From contig CM059198.1 in the NCBI GenBank assembly GCA_030323885.1, positions 10,454,462 to 10,518,461 on the forward strand: a stretch of DNA of 64,000 nt, read 5' to 3'. The DNA is from Branchipolynoe longqiensis. Lineage: Eukaryota; Annelida; Polychaeta; Phyllodocida; Polynoidae. The notes beneath the pieces are model-generated. The model saw nothing but the letters and a program-made list of their open reading frames with translations. It had not been told where the DNA came from and made no database searches. Position numbers and translations under genes: made by a program. How positions within the stretch are numbered: the stretch's first letter is position 1; each line of letters starts with the position of its first letter. Positions 44,841 to 56,064 of the stretch are shown one piece after another.

Positions 44841-45527
44841 GTGTGCCTTATCGTCGCAGAGGCGGACGGAAAAGCGACGATCAGAAAGAAAGGTATTTCG
44901 ACTAAATATATCTTTCCGCGCGATCTCGTAGAGAGGGGGGATGAGGGAAAAACAATTAAAAAAGGGGAGGCGACCCGGGAGGAGTATACCCTGGGCCTGA
45001 AGCGCCTCCAATATCAACGTGCCTTCCCAGCATTGGCCCTGGAGGCGTTATCACGCCACCAAGAAATGGTGGCGCAAGACAATTGTTCGTTGCCGTGGAC
45101 AGTAGTGCGCCGATACTCCGAGGAGATATTCACTCGGATTGCGGACGGCCGCCTCCCGGATGGCTGGCGGGACTCGGCGGCTATTAATGCCGCGAGAGTG
45201 GAGATAATCGCCATGGCGAGCCACCTCACGTCCGCCCCGGCCGCCTCCCAGCCGGGAAAACCCCATCAACAAAAGCCCGGCCAGGACGCCCGAACCCAGT
45301 ACGACCGGACGAGTATGGGCGCCCCCTGCCAGGCCTGGAACAAGGATCCCCAGACCTGTGACAAGGCGGCAAAGGGAGAATCTCATGGATAAGGCTCCCA
45401 AAAACTCGCGCACATCTGCGGGTATTGCGCCAACGTACGGAAGATAGTGACTAACCATTCCGAAGCTTCCTGCTACTCAAAGAAGGCCAGGTACAAAACC
45501 GGTAAGCGTACCCATTCAGATTTTTAG
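44841..45527 (+). pseudogene. Gag-like protein of truncated YR element
   Basis: It shares YIFPRDLVERG, KKGEATREEY, RRYSEEIFTRIADGRLPDGW and the Cys/His cluster (CQAWNKDPQTCD ... HICGYCANVRK ... HSEASC) with the copies at 10294 and 56065. A stop after about 183 codons (45390) interrupts the zinc region; the end HSDF-stop at 45525 is conserved. An upstream frame (44100-44507) with repeated QRQEMATQRQEIAAQ heptads, a likely coiled coil, may be the N-terminal part. Confidence 0.75.
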
Positions 45528-45639
45528 GCCCTCGGCGGGAACCCACGCCACCACGACCCCGCCGCAACACTGTACACGACCCCCCTGCCTGCCCACGGAC
45601 TAAACCATTTGTTGAAATTGTATCGAAGCCACTCGGCTT

Positions 45640-45890
45640 CCCTCTCGGGTTCCCCGGCCCTGCCGGTGCCTCGGGAGCCCCCCTTAATGACGTCACGGCC
45701 CGCGGCACCCCGCCTGGGTTCCCCGGCCCTGCTGGTGCCTCGGGGAGCCCCCATGGTGACGTCACGTTGGCCCGCCCGTTGGCCTGCCCGTTGGCCCGCC
45801 CGTTGGCCCGCCCGTTGGACCCGCTGGAACCAGCGCGCCGCCGGCGGGGGGGTTCCCCCGCGGCACCCCCGAGTGACGTCACGGCTTCCG
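45640..45890. repeat. GC-rich tandem repeats with CRE palindromes
   Basis: An ~75-bp unit (TTCCCCGGCCCTG...TGACGTCACG) is repeated. It is followed by four 12-bp units of CCCGTTGGCCCG type (45774-45825). TGACGTCA occurs near 45687, 45758 and 45872. This segment replaces the linker and RT N-terminus of the element. Confidence 0.8.
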
Positions 45891-46745
45891 CTGGTCCCGA
45901 CCGACTCGGCGGGGGAGGCTGTGAGCGTGAACTCGGGCATACGCCGGAAGGAGTACCTAGGCCGCCCCCATCACTACTCCCTCCCGGCGGTCTCTGACAT
46001 CGGCAGGCAAATGACGCTCCGGGGCCGGGGGGCGTTCTGCTGGTCGGCGGACGTCTCCCGGGCCTACAGGCAGCTCAGGGCGGACCCCCTCTCCGCCCCC
46101 CTGTTCGGCATCACGGTCGACAGCAAGCTCTACCTCGACATAGCCCTCCCCTTCGGCTGCCGGACCTCGGGGGCAGCCTGCGTGCGGGTCACCGGGGCCA
46201 TCTCCTGGATGCTCCGAGAGCGCGGCTTCTTCAGCCTCGTATATGTCGACGATTTTGTCGGCTGCGAGACCTCGTACCTTGACGCGATGCGGGCCTTCGA
46301 CGCCGATAAGTGTTGCCCACCCGCCGTCCGGCTGGTCTGGCTGGGCATACACCTCGACACGGAGGCCATGGTGCTCCGCATCCCCGACAACAAGCTCGGC
46401 GAGGTCCTGGCGGACTGCGAGCGCTGGATGGGACGCCCCACCCTGACGCGGAAGGCCCTCCAGCAGCTCGTCGGACGACTGGCCCACGTCAGCACTTGCA
46501 TCCCGTCCGCCCGGAAGTTCATGGGCAGGATCCTCGCCAGCTTACGCACATCGCCCCTCGCCGGACAGGCCGACGTCGACCCCGACCTACGCCGCGACGT
46601 GCAGTGGTTTCGCGACTACGCGAGGAAGGGGAACGGCATCTGGCTCCTGCCGCCCCCCGCTGGGTCATCGAATGTGACTCTTGCCTGACCGGTGGGGGAG
46701 CTTTCTCCCGAGACTACTGTTATTCCGAGGCCTACACTGACACTA
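45885..46745 (+). pseudogene. YR-element reverse transcriptase fragment
   Basis: Starts within RT (VNSGIRRKEYLGRPHHYSL). It keeps WSADVSRAYRQLRADPL, LPFGCRTSGAACVRV and the catalytic YVDDF (near 46243). About 17 residues after AFDA are deleted in frame. A frameshift near 46665 precedes an RNase H start (IECDSCLTGGGAFS), after which homology stops. Confidence 0.85.
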
Positions 46746-47519
46746 TGACACTAAGGGCAAAACAAATGCCACTGTCATACAGGCAATATTAAAAGTACCG
46801 CAACTATCACAGTAGCTTGTGCCTCCTAGTGCTTTGAAAACAAATCTCTCTTGTCTCTATAAAATAGTTCAGATCTTTCTCTACAATTTCACATTCAGCT
46901 ATTTTTTTATCAGCCAATTGGAAGTTCTTGAATTCATTCTGCGAAAATAGTTTTTGAGGTCATGATCTGGTAAGGCTAACATTGGCATTGGCACTCAGAA
47001 TATCCCAACTTTGACAATTATCTCTGTTTTTAATACTTTCAGAGAAAATTGCTCTTAGGGTAAATCAAATACTTCAGATCTTCCCCTTCAATCCCGCATT
47101 AAGATATTTTTAATCGATCCAATGAAAGCTTTTATCTTTATTTTGCAAAAATAAATGTTCTCCATAGACATAGCATTGCTGCAGCACAAATCACTGCGAT
47201 AGCACGCATGTTTACTCGCCTGCCTTGGGTGATAATACAGCAGGTCGCGGTCACGCGGTCATTTTCAAACGAAAGTATTTACTTAACTCTGCACTGTGTA
47301 GGAGTAGTTGTCTTCTTTGCATGTCACCTACCACACGAGATGATCCCACATACTGATAGTTCTGTTAATCTGTGTGAGGGCTTGGTGCCGTTTGAAATGA
47401 TAGTTTCCGTAGATAATTCTCTCAGCCGATAGCGTGCATGTCTTCACTCGCCCGGAATGAAAGAAAGCTCAGCATAGATTCCACAGGAGACCGAGTGCTG
47501 AAAATCTGGCGCTCTTTAG
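46746..47519. other. No gene recognised
   Basis: AT-rich sequence without recognisable coding or repeat features. Confidence 0.4.
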
Positions 47520-48925
47520 AATTTTGCGGGCTCGCGCTCGCAGAACAATCAAAGAAACGCAGAGGCAGTGCTGGAGACGATTCGCCTGAAAGCACTAGAT
47601 GTTCTGAGGGGGCTGTCCAGTTCAGAGTGGGGAGCGGACAGAGATGTTCTGCTCGCCGTGTACCAAACCTAGGGTTCGGTCATGGCTAGATTACGGCAGC
47701 ATAATATACGGTTCCGTAAGGAAGTCGTATATTGGGCTGCTGGACACGGTGAACCATCAGGGGCTGCATTTGGCCCTTGGTGCCTTTCGCACCTCTCCAG
47801 TTCAGAGCCTATACGTCGAAGCCAATGAACCATCCCTTGACAATAGGAGAACCAAATTGGCCATGCAATATGTTGTTAAATTAAAAACAAATGCATTAAA
47901 TCCTGCATACAGTTGTGTGTTTGACTTTGAGACACACAATGACTCCAAGTATGAAGTCAAGCCAAATTTCATTCGGCCCCTGGGGCTCCGGATGAAACCT
48001 CATTTGGAGGCTTTGTACTTGGATCTGGATGTATTGGAGGATACCCAGGTCCCAGAACATCCCCCGTGGTCACTGAGGAAGCCATTGGTTATCCTCCGAC
48101 TCACGGAACTGAGGACGTCTGGGACACATCCACTTGAGTATCAACGACTGTACGCAGAGATTCAAGACCAGTTTGAAGACCACTTCTCCACGTATACCGA
48201 TGGTTCAAAAGACCTAAGCCGGGCAGCTGCTGCAGGAGTTTGCCAGGGCAAGAAATTTGGCGTTCGCATGCCCGATCAGAGCTAGATTTTTACGGCGGAA
48301 GCCCGAGCACTCCTTCTCCCGTTGTCATTGAAGTATCCAACTACACTAAATATGTCATCTATAGCAATTCGTTTTCCTGCCTGCAATCAGTTCCTGGCCT
48401 AAAAACGGACCACCCTTTCGTGGCAAAGGTCATTGACAAAATGAACCAGCTAGCAACAGATGGATATGATATCCACTTGTGTTGGGGGCCTGGCCATGCC
48501 GGCATCCAGGGAAACGAACGAGCTGATCGGGCTGCGAAGGAGGCTCTGAACTATGATGTTGAGCCGATGTTGAGCCGTGTCTGATACCCCACTCTGATCT
48601 GAAACTACTAATAGCCACCCACATCAAATCAAAATGGCAAAATGAGTGGGATGAAAACGTTAACAAATTGCATGAAACAGCATGCATGACCTTTTTACTA
48701 ATGTAAAACAAGAAGAAATTTTAGCCTTTTTGAGGGCAGCTGGTCTGTACCACCTCATACAGTTCATTAAAACAATCTTTATTAATTAATTCCTTCATCT
48801 ATTTTATTTAATTATATGACTGTGAGCTTTTAAAAATTTGTATGTGTCTATTGACACATAACTGATTGTATGCTTTTACATTATATGTAAAGGCGATGGT
48901 TGAATAAAAAACAAACAATTCTCGC
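47520..48925 (+). pseudogene. Jockey-like LINE, RT end and RNase H
   Basis: The frame at 47644-48285 carries LDYGSIIYGSVRKSYIGLLD and ALGAFRTSPVQSLYVEANEP (RT thumb), then an RNase H start (HFSTYTDGSKDLSRAAAAG). The next frame (48240-48584) continues with the RNase H end (HLCWGPGHAGIQGNERADRA). It is 5'-truncated and frameshifted near 48260. The 3' tail at 48815-48925 matches 3760-3875, so both belong to one family. Confidence 0.87.
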
Positions 48926-49015
48926 CATGAATATATATGGCCTGTGCTGCCGACACAGCGTAAAGAAAACACCAATCAATCAATGAATCGTTATCAAGAG
49001 TGCACAGTATAGAAG

Positions 49016-49834
49016 TTTGTTTGTTTTACATCCTAGCAACATCCAGGGGCATATCAGGACGGGTACCGACTTGTGACAGTGCGCACTCATGGCGACTTTA
49101 TAGTGCTGCCTCACTGGATGACCAGGCCGCCAGCACCATGACCTGACATCCCACTCAGTCACATTATCCTGACACTGAGCCAACCAGTCCTTGCCCTATC
49201 CTAATAATGGCGAGCACCTGGCTAGGATGTGACAAGTATAAATTTTTAAGTCATTGTGTAAAATATTCTGATTTAATGCATTGGTGGGGGAATGCAAATG
49301 TTCTATTATTCATCGGGTATACATGACCAGGTGCATGTATGTGTATATGTAGGTGCTGATGGTGCTTGATTGAAAGGTAAATAGACATAGTGGTGCTGGC
49401 AGGACTGTGTGTAAGGGGCACTCAGAGCCTACCCCCTTCCCTCTCTGCTAGTCAGGATCTCCACACTCAGGCTCAAGGAAGGTGATGGCCAGGGGAGCCA
49501 CACAGCTTGGTGGTGGTGGGCAGATCACTGGTAACCATGCTGGATCCCTATTGGTTGAGCTAAGAATGCTTGTTTCTCATTGGGAGAATGGGGTGGGGTG
49601 ATACTCTACACTGAATCCATGTACCATATAAATACTAAACCAGAGGGCTTGACTTTCTCTCTTCTTTCACACTTTATACTCTTCCTTTCTGTTTGCCTGT
49701 ATTGATTTCACTATAGCCTGCCTACTCAACCACAGATTTGAGCAGTAGACTTTACAATTGGTTTGACTTCGAAGCCACGATCTACCAACACGGGAGACAG
49801 ATGCTCTAACTCGATCGGCCATCCCGTCTAGTTC
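49016..49834 (-). mobile_element. SINE family 1 split by a solo LTR
   Basis: Tail and body lie at 49016-49256, the tRNA-like head (CGATCTACCAACACGGGAGA on the plus strand) at 49757-49834. Flanks AGTATAGAAG (49006-49015) and AGTACCGAAG (49835-49844) are a 10-bp duplication with two changes. Confidence 0.85.
49257..49756 (+). mobile_element. Solo LTR
   Basis: 500 bp, starts TGTAAA and ends TTTACA. A 4-bp duplication ATTG lies at 49253-49256 and 49757-49760. Removing it rejoins the SINE exactly (AAGTCATTGGTTTGAC). A TATAAATA box lies near 49627. No internal retroviral sequence remains, so it arose by LTR-LTR recombination. Confidence 0.85.
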
Positions 49835-50161
49835 AGTACCGAAGTAGGTCACGATGACCTATTTGACAACACATGGAGCGTCGCTGCGATTGACGCGCAG
49901 TCATCAAGTCTGTTGAGTAAAATAACCAAAGAGTATGAAACTGATGAGTCAATGGCCAAGCTAATCACACACATCGAAAATGGGTGGGACACTACACGAA
50001 CACGTTTGAGACAGTACATTCCATACTAAGACGAATTGACAGTAGAAAACAACCTGGTAATGAAGCTTGTTTGAGACAGTACATTCCGTACTAAGACGAA
50101 TTGACAGTAGAAAACAACCTGGTAATGAAGGGTAACTGTGTCATCGTGCCCCCTAGATTAA

Positions 50162-50925
50162 AGCTGCATAGTCCGATGAAGCATCAAATTTTCAAAATCA
50201 AAACAATTATCTAGATTTGAATCTACATATCCAACTGAGATACTGATACACTTATTAAGTATGTGTTGCCACATAGAAGGGAACGCTAAGTCGATTTAAT
50301 AGAACCTGTTACTGCAGAAGCCTATGGTATCAGAGTTTTGGTTAGATAAAAGATTCACCCGGTACTTGTAAGTACACGGGTGAACGACAATGTAGTCTAA
50401 ATACGGGCGAAAATAGCTTTAGTATGGAACAGGGAGTAGAATGCCTGCCTCCAGTATCAAATGGATACTTATATCGGCACAGAGTTGGTGAAATGGGAGA
50501 GAATGCAAAAAGACAAGATGGCGGCCGTAGAACGCCTGTCGATTTCACTTTTAAATCTTATTAAACTAGATATTATATTATATTTTTCAACTCAAAGGTA
50601 GCGGGCTAATAATAAGACATATGTAAAGAATAATTGTTGCTTCTTACATTGTGAAATTAGGCTCTCATTTCATTGACCCGCATTTTCGACCGTTTTTATA
50701 TAGGGTTGGAATTCACCCGTGTACTGAGTACCGGGTGAATCCTTTATCTAAGTTTTGGTGTGTTTGCCAAAATTATTTTCACATGTTTGAATTTCATATA
50801 TCTCAAAAGGTAGCCATTTCAATTAAAAGTTACTTCAAAGTAAATTAAGGTAGATTATAATGATCAATTTAATATACTTATCTCAGAAAAATGTCAGAAA
50901 CTCAAGACCATCAGACTATGCAACT
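50162..50925. mobile_element. TTAA-flanked inverted-repeat element, copy 3
   Basis: Ends AGCTGCATAGTCCGATG and CATCAGACTATGCAACT; TTAA at 50158-50161 and 50926-50929. The subterminal regions match copies 1 and 2 (CATATCCAACTGAGATACTG near 50227; GATCAATTTAATATACTTATC near 50862). It lacks the TG minisatellite and instead contains a nested MITE. Confidence 0.88.
50343..50750. mobile_element. MITE with 9-bp target duplication
   Basis: 408 bp with ~40-bp terminal inverted repeats (TAGATAAAAGATTCACCC..., ending with the complement of TAGATAAAGGATTCACCC). A perfect 9-bp duplication AGTTTTGGT lies at 50334-50342 and 50751-50759. Within each end, TTCACCCGGTACT...AGTACACGGGTGAA forms a further hairpin. 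A 9-bp duplication points to a Mutator-like (or similar) superfamily; no transposase. Confidence 0.88.
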
Positions 50926-51150
50926 TTAAGAGATGACGTGATCGAAGCATTGCACGAGACACACCTAGGGATCACTGGTGAGGGACTGCATGTTTTGACC
51001 AAACATAAACAAATCGAAGACAGAGTCAGTCATTGTGATACATGTCAAAACTAACAGGAAAATGTTACACAAACACAATGAACCACTGATTAACCACACC
51101 ATAGCATGTCAACCATACGAGAAAATAGGTGCTCAATGTGTCTCCAGCTC

Positions 51151-52696
51151 AACTGCTCATGAGCAGAAGACAAAGGTAGAGAATTGCAAGAGTGAAAAGT
51201 AATTTGAAACCTGAGAGTCAAAGTTTTCAGACGTCTTACTTTTACACCTAGGACAACAAATCTCTGCTCCGCATTTCGCTCTATTCCAGTGTCAGCTGTT
51301 GCAAGATTGCATTAGTCAAATCTGACTTCTCTGCATGTCTCATGATATAGTTCTCAAATAGCAATGATTGCCTTGTGCTCAGCTCAGGATTAAAAATATG
51401 ACTCAATGTCTTTACTGGATTTCATTGCCATTTCAACACAGCATAGATCCCAATGTCAATGTAGAATATCTTCTCCAATTTATATGCCTGGTTATACATA
51501 CCGTACTAGTTGTAGAGTTTTTACCTGTGGTAATAATCGTTTTATCTTTGCCTCTGAGAGCAACTGAGATGCACTCCCAACAGCACTCATCAAGGTGTGG
51601 AATCCCACCTGTAACGCATACTATCACCACCAACTCAGCCTTACTAAAAATGTTACCGCATACCTCGGCTGAGTGGTGGCTGCTCCATACTGTTCTTACG
51701 TGCACCAGTCCACGCTGTGGACTTTAGCTGTCCAAGTCTGGCTCACCCTGGCCCCTTAGCACATCAACAACAACTTCCTCAAGTTTTACTCTCGTGTTTA
51801 CGCTCACCTACGTATTGTTCGACCTACCATACGATTCGAATGTTTTTAGATATTGATTTTGAGTCGAAATTACAGATGTTGGAATCCACCGACTTCTTTT
51901 TTTTATATCGCCATCAATGTTTTCGGTAAACACGGGTGCACCTGAACCACACCCGCAACTGCCCACCCCCTATGTTATCGACAGTAAAATATTGGGTTCC
52001 TATTCATCTGGTTAAGTTCCGGCCTGCCATACGATTCAAATATGTTTGGACAATAATATAAAGAGGGGAGAACTGCTCATCGCCCACTTTTGTGCGGCTA
52101 AATTAGTGTTGTGTCCTCTGTTGTTTCGGGCCACCTAGGGCCGGCCTCAACTTAACAACAAAACAATGCCTCATCTAATTACTATCGTCTATCCTTATCT
52201 GTCGATGTAGGATCATCCTCTTCGGTTCAATAAAAATGAAATATAAAAACAAGTCAGAACGAATCGAGGGGACCACACCAGTCCGGTGTTGTCCGGTGTT
52301 GTTTTATTCTCTGAGCAGATTGCCGCACACTGTCTTTGTTTATATCTGCCAATATACTCTAGGTGGCGCCACCTGTCGCCTCTCCTTTGTGACTTAACTC
52401 CCACTAGGAGACGCCAGTGTAGCGCCGTAGCGCCATATAATTCTTTTTGATTTAGCATGCGTTCACAACCACATAGCCTATCTTTAGTTTTTGTTTTACA
52501 TAAGTTTACATAAGTTTATATTTTGGGGGTGTTTATGTTTTGCGGTTGTTTAGTGGGTTGTGGGATGCGGTGCAACCACCCAACAATGAGCCAGTACAAC
52601 CAGCAATCCAAAACCTACAGTTTAGATTTTGGGAGTGTTTGTGTTTTGCGGTTTTGCGTTTGTTTATGCTGCTCATGGGTTATAGCTAAAAAAAAA
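51151..52696. other. No gene recognised
   Basis: Frames up to 119 codons (51368-51727) show no motif. Two copies of a TTTTGGGxGTGTTTxTGTTT segment occur near 52520 and 52627. Confidence 0.4.
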
Positions 52697-53100
52697 AAAA
52701 AATCTGCAACCAACAACCACCAAACAGACAACCAACAACAAATTAACAACCAACAATCTACAACCAACAACCAACCAAAAACCAATCCACAACAAACAAC
52801 CAACAACCACCAAACAGACAACCAACAACAAATTAACAACCGACAATCTACAACCAACTACCAACAACAAACCAAACCAAGCAACCAACAACCACCAAAC
52901 AAAAACAACAACCAAACAAACCACCAAACATACAACCAACAACCAGCAACAATCAACAAACAACAACCACCAAACACACCCGGCGGCAACCCAATCAACA
53001 ACCAATCCACATCAAACCAACATCCATTGTATATATATTCTCAACATACCAACAAACAACCAACAACCAAACAACAACAACCAAAAATACAACCAACATA
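52697..53100. repeat. CAACCA/CAACAA satellite
   Basis: Degenerate (ACAACCAACAACCACCAAAC)n array. The Asn/Gln-rich open frame across it is a repeat artefact. Confidence 0.9.
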
Positions 53101-53150
53101 TTAACCAACCAGTGAGAAACACAAAGAAGTGGCATTCGGCAAAAACTTAC

Positions 53151-55201
53151 CATCGTTGCATAGGAACCAGACCCTGAAGGTGGACCAGTTTTGTTCCAAG
53201 AAGTCAGGGCCAGTGTCGGAGCAGATGTCCACGTTGCCCCGCTTCGACTTCATGAACAGCAGCAACATGTCCACCTCACCGTCTGTGTTGAGATAGCGCA
53301 GCAAGCGTGCCTGGATCAAAGTAAACCCACAAATCAACCACACAAAGTAAACCTTAACAAGGTAAATAGCAATTCTAAACGAAGCTAGAAAACGAAGCTA
53401 GAAAAAAAGATCAATATATAACAGACAGAATAATAAGGTAAAAGCGATTTATAAACGAGGCAAAAAATAAATTGACATATAAAACAAGGCTGAAAGGATA
53501 TCATCAGTACATATCGGGGTCCACATTAGGTAGATGTATTATGATCCACTAATATACCTCCTTGCACAGACGGTGGTAAGAGGTATTGACCGCGGCAACA
53601 CGCTCCTCACGGGTCATCTGCTTGGGGTGCAACTGAGCCAGTTGCCGGGCATCGTCCTGATAAGCTTCGCGCTCAGTGGGCAGAAGCGACCTCCACCCCT
53701 CCAACCAAGCAGTCTGCTTTTCAGCGAAACTGCCTGGGGCTGAAGAGTTAAGAATTAAGAATTAAATTCAATTAATTATTGTTTGTAGTGTTTTTACGTA
53801 CGAGCAACATTGAAGGTCTATGTGAAAGCTATGATACTAAAACGATATTAGAGTATGTACCAGAACAGGCATACAAAGTGTTTATTTGAAATCGCCCAAA
53901 AAGCAACTTTAACAATTTTAACATTACGTACGTAATATGTGGTAAATAATAACAGCGAAATGGTGGTCCGCTAACTTGACAACTGATAACCGATAAAAAC
54001 ACATCGAGTCAAGTTTAACATTGAGAGGAAATCTAAAGAACTTACCGGACTGGGTGGAGCGCTTGTAGAGGTCGAAACCCGTTGTGCGCTTCGACTGCTG
54101 CACGGACAGCCGGACCTTCTGACGCATGCTTTCTGGGTCCGTGGCAGCAGTCATGGAAGCGGCCGGAAAGGCCCGCTCATGGGCAGTCCGTCGCATGTTG
54201 CTGATACGCACCTAGAGGGAGAAATGCAAAATATGCGTAAGACTTGTATTTGGTTCAAAGAACTGTCAGTACCCAGTTAAAAATTTCATAGTGATTCTCC
54301 GTTTAATTTTAAAGCATTTTCTCTGGTTCTTTTCTAACAAAATATTCCAGGTCTCGCAGTATAGCTAAAGCCCTGTTTACACGGGCGATTTAAAACGCCA
54401 CATATAAAACGACTTGCCTAGATCGATTCACATTTGCTGTGTAAACGCGACGCTGTGGCGTTTTATGGCTGAATCGATTCATATGAAACGCTTCATCTAT
54501 ACCAGGTCGCGAGGTGGTTTATGTGAAGCGATTCAGCTGGTTCCTGGCCGACGACTAAACAAATAGCAGTACTCGCCGGCTACAGGCTCAATAAGGCTGG
54601 TTCCCGGTCGCCGACACACTTTCAAACTCGGTCGTGTAAACGCACCACTACATCGCTTCATATAAATCGATTTGCCTAAATCGCTTCACAATTTCCCGTG
54701 TAAACACGACTTAAGATCTATCAGTAAAACTAAGAGTTGAGAAAAATTGGGGAGATGGGGGGGGGGATGACTAATTTATCCGAACCTTGACTGCCCGCAA
54801 TGACATGTTGGCGGCCTCTGCAGCTCGCAGCAACTCCGGCTAGAACAGCTTGGAGGTGCTGACCAAGCCTTCGTCAAAAAAGCGTTGCAGAATAGCCCGC
54901 TGCTCGGCTGTGGTGGAAACCACAGTCTGCAAAACAAAACAAGAACAAACCTAAATAAATGATTGTAAATCTACATAAATAAATATACATATATAGATCG
55001 ACATATTTAAATCGACGGAAGACGGAAGATTCGGAATTAATTTCACAGGCAATAATAGACGGGAAAAGAAATAATAAACCCTAAACCCTAAACCTAACAT
55101 AAACCCGAAATAGAAGGATACCGAAATAGATGAATAACAAAATAGATGGATATAAGTCAAATACTCACACGTTTAGTGTCGAGAACACTTCGGGAAGACA
55201 T
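53151..55201 (-). CDS. Five-exon gene, homeodomain-like and HMG-box-like
   Basis: Minus-strand exons: 55201-55169 (MSSRSVLDTKR), 54926-54786, 54211-54046, 53739-53558 and 53310-53151. All have AG acceptors and GT donors (GTGAGT, GTTCGG, GTAAG, GTATAT, GTAAGT) and matching phases. The joined 227 codons lack the 3' end. Exons 2-3 form a divergent homeodomain: AEQRAILQRFFDEG, ELLRAAEAANMSLRAV, then a helix-3-like KVRISNMRRT across the junction. Exons 3-4 give GFDLYKRS ... WRSLLPTEREAYQDDARQL, resembling an HMG box. DNA binding is inferred. A TAG (54842-54840, KLF-stop-PEL) interrupts exon 2, so this is a pseudogene, a null allele or an error. Intron 2 carries a MITE. Confidence 0.7.
54369..54711. 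mobile_element. TAA-flanked MITE in intron
   Basis: 343 bp, inverted ends AGCCCTGTTTACACGGG and CCCGTGTAAACACGACT with two mismatches. TAA flanks at 54366-54368 and 54712-54714. Many internal copies of TGAAGCGATT and its complement. PIF/Harbinger-like by target duplication; no coding capacity. Confidence 0.75.
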
Positions 55202-55741
55202 TCTTGACCGTTGGGGAGAGAAGGTACGCGGATGAGATAGATGTAGAATAGTGTGAGCAGGTGTGCGCAGGTGTGAGCAGGTGTGAGTGTAGTGTGAGAG
55301 TGGTGTGGCGTGGTGTGGTCAAACACTGTCAATCAGTGAGACACGGGTGAGACTCCTAGCGGTAAGGACATGAAGTATCAGTCGCGCAGGTGGTGCCATC
55401 GGGCGGGAAGATTCACAACTAGAAAAGAAGACGACCGACTGACCTCTGTCTGTCCGGTGCTGCCACCTGGAGATATTAGGTTAGAACCCTGACAACGATG
55501 GCACCACCTAGTGCCTATGGAAGGGACCAATAAATACATCCGAACCAAAACAAAGCTTAACAACCGTAATAAAACGGGGGAGGAAACCCCTGACTAGTTT
55601 TCAGCCATAATAAGGTACAATAGAAGAGAAGTCTATTCGTATTTTCTTATATTTCCAGGGACAAAATATTTCGGGATTTTAGTCCGTCCAATATAAATCA
55701 TGTATTGTGACTATACCAACTTAACGTAACTTAACGCAAAT
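55202..55741. other. Upstream region of homeodomain-like gene
   Basis: A GTGTGAGCAGGTGTG-type repeat at 55247-55320 directly precedes the minus-strand start codon. No other feature recognised. Confidence 0.4.
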
Positions 55742-55825
55742 GGAGAATCATATTAATTAATGAATAATTAAATATATTGCAGTAAATACAGAGTTTATCA
55801 TCTTCTCAAAAATATCCAGCATTGG
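55742..55825 (+). repeat. 84-bp flanking duplication, left copy
   Basis: Matches 61333-61416 at 80 of 84 positions (GGAGAA ... TTAATGAATAATTAAATATA ... CAGCATTGG). Its right edge is exactly the left end of the YR element. Confidence 0.93.
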
Positions 55826-56064
55826 TCGTAATGCTCGCATTGCGTTTGATGCGAGGTCAGGGAGGACGCACCCCCCCCCTTCTTCTCTCTCCCCCCCCTC
55901 CTCTCTCCTCCAGCTCTTTCCCTCTTACATAACCCCCCCCCCCCCTCTCTCCTTCCCTTATAACCCCCTCCGGCCTCTCCACTGGCCACTCGCCCTCCTG
56001 CCTCCACAGACTCCGCTCCTCCTATCTCTTTTCTTTGGCCTCTTCACTCTCCACGCACCGCACC
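55826..56064 (+). repeat. Split direct repeat A1 (5' end)
   Basis: TCGTAATGCTCGCATTGCG, then long C/T tracts and a CCCTTATAA candidate TATA near 55955, ending at the gag ATG. A2 at 60869-61117 is highly similar (TTATATA there). It likely holds the promoter. Confidence 0.85.

Larger units (their letters stand above)
43900..46745 (+). mobile_element. Truncated split-direct-repeat YR element
   Basis: A plus-strand relative of 55826-61334. A poly(C)-rich start resembles repeat A (43925-43980). Gag pieces follow at 44100-45527 and a reverse transcriptase/RNase H piece at 45885-46745. The end is abrupt within RNase H, with no recombinase or repeat B. Boundaries are approximate. Confidence 0.75.
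49853..51150 (+). pseudogene. Gypsy-type pol fragment
   Basis: Fragments upstream (WSVAAIDAQSSSLLSKITKE, ENNLVMKGNCVIVPPRL) and downstream (DDVIEALHETHLGIT, VSHCDTCQ) of a TTAA element make up the RNase H-integrase linker and the H2C2 zinc-binding integrase N-terminus of Ty3/Gypsy elements. Removing the TTAA element rejoins the frame at PPRL-RDDV. A ~70-bp tandem duplication (about 49998-50130) and stops make it inactive. Weak similarity (EPLINHTIACQPYEKIGAQ) continues to about 51150. Confidence 0.78.

Noticed and set aside
52523..53104. 193-codon Asn/Gln-rich frame
   Set aside because: It runs through a CAACCA satellite and has no non-repeat content of interest.
55078..55100. Telomere-like CCCTAAA repeats
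   Set aside because: Only about two and a half units, inside an intron of the homeodomain-like gene.
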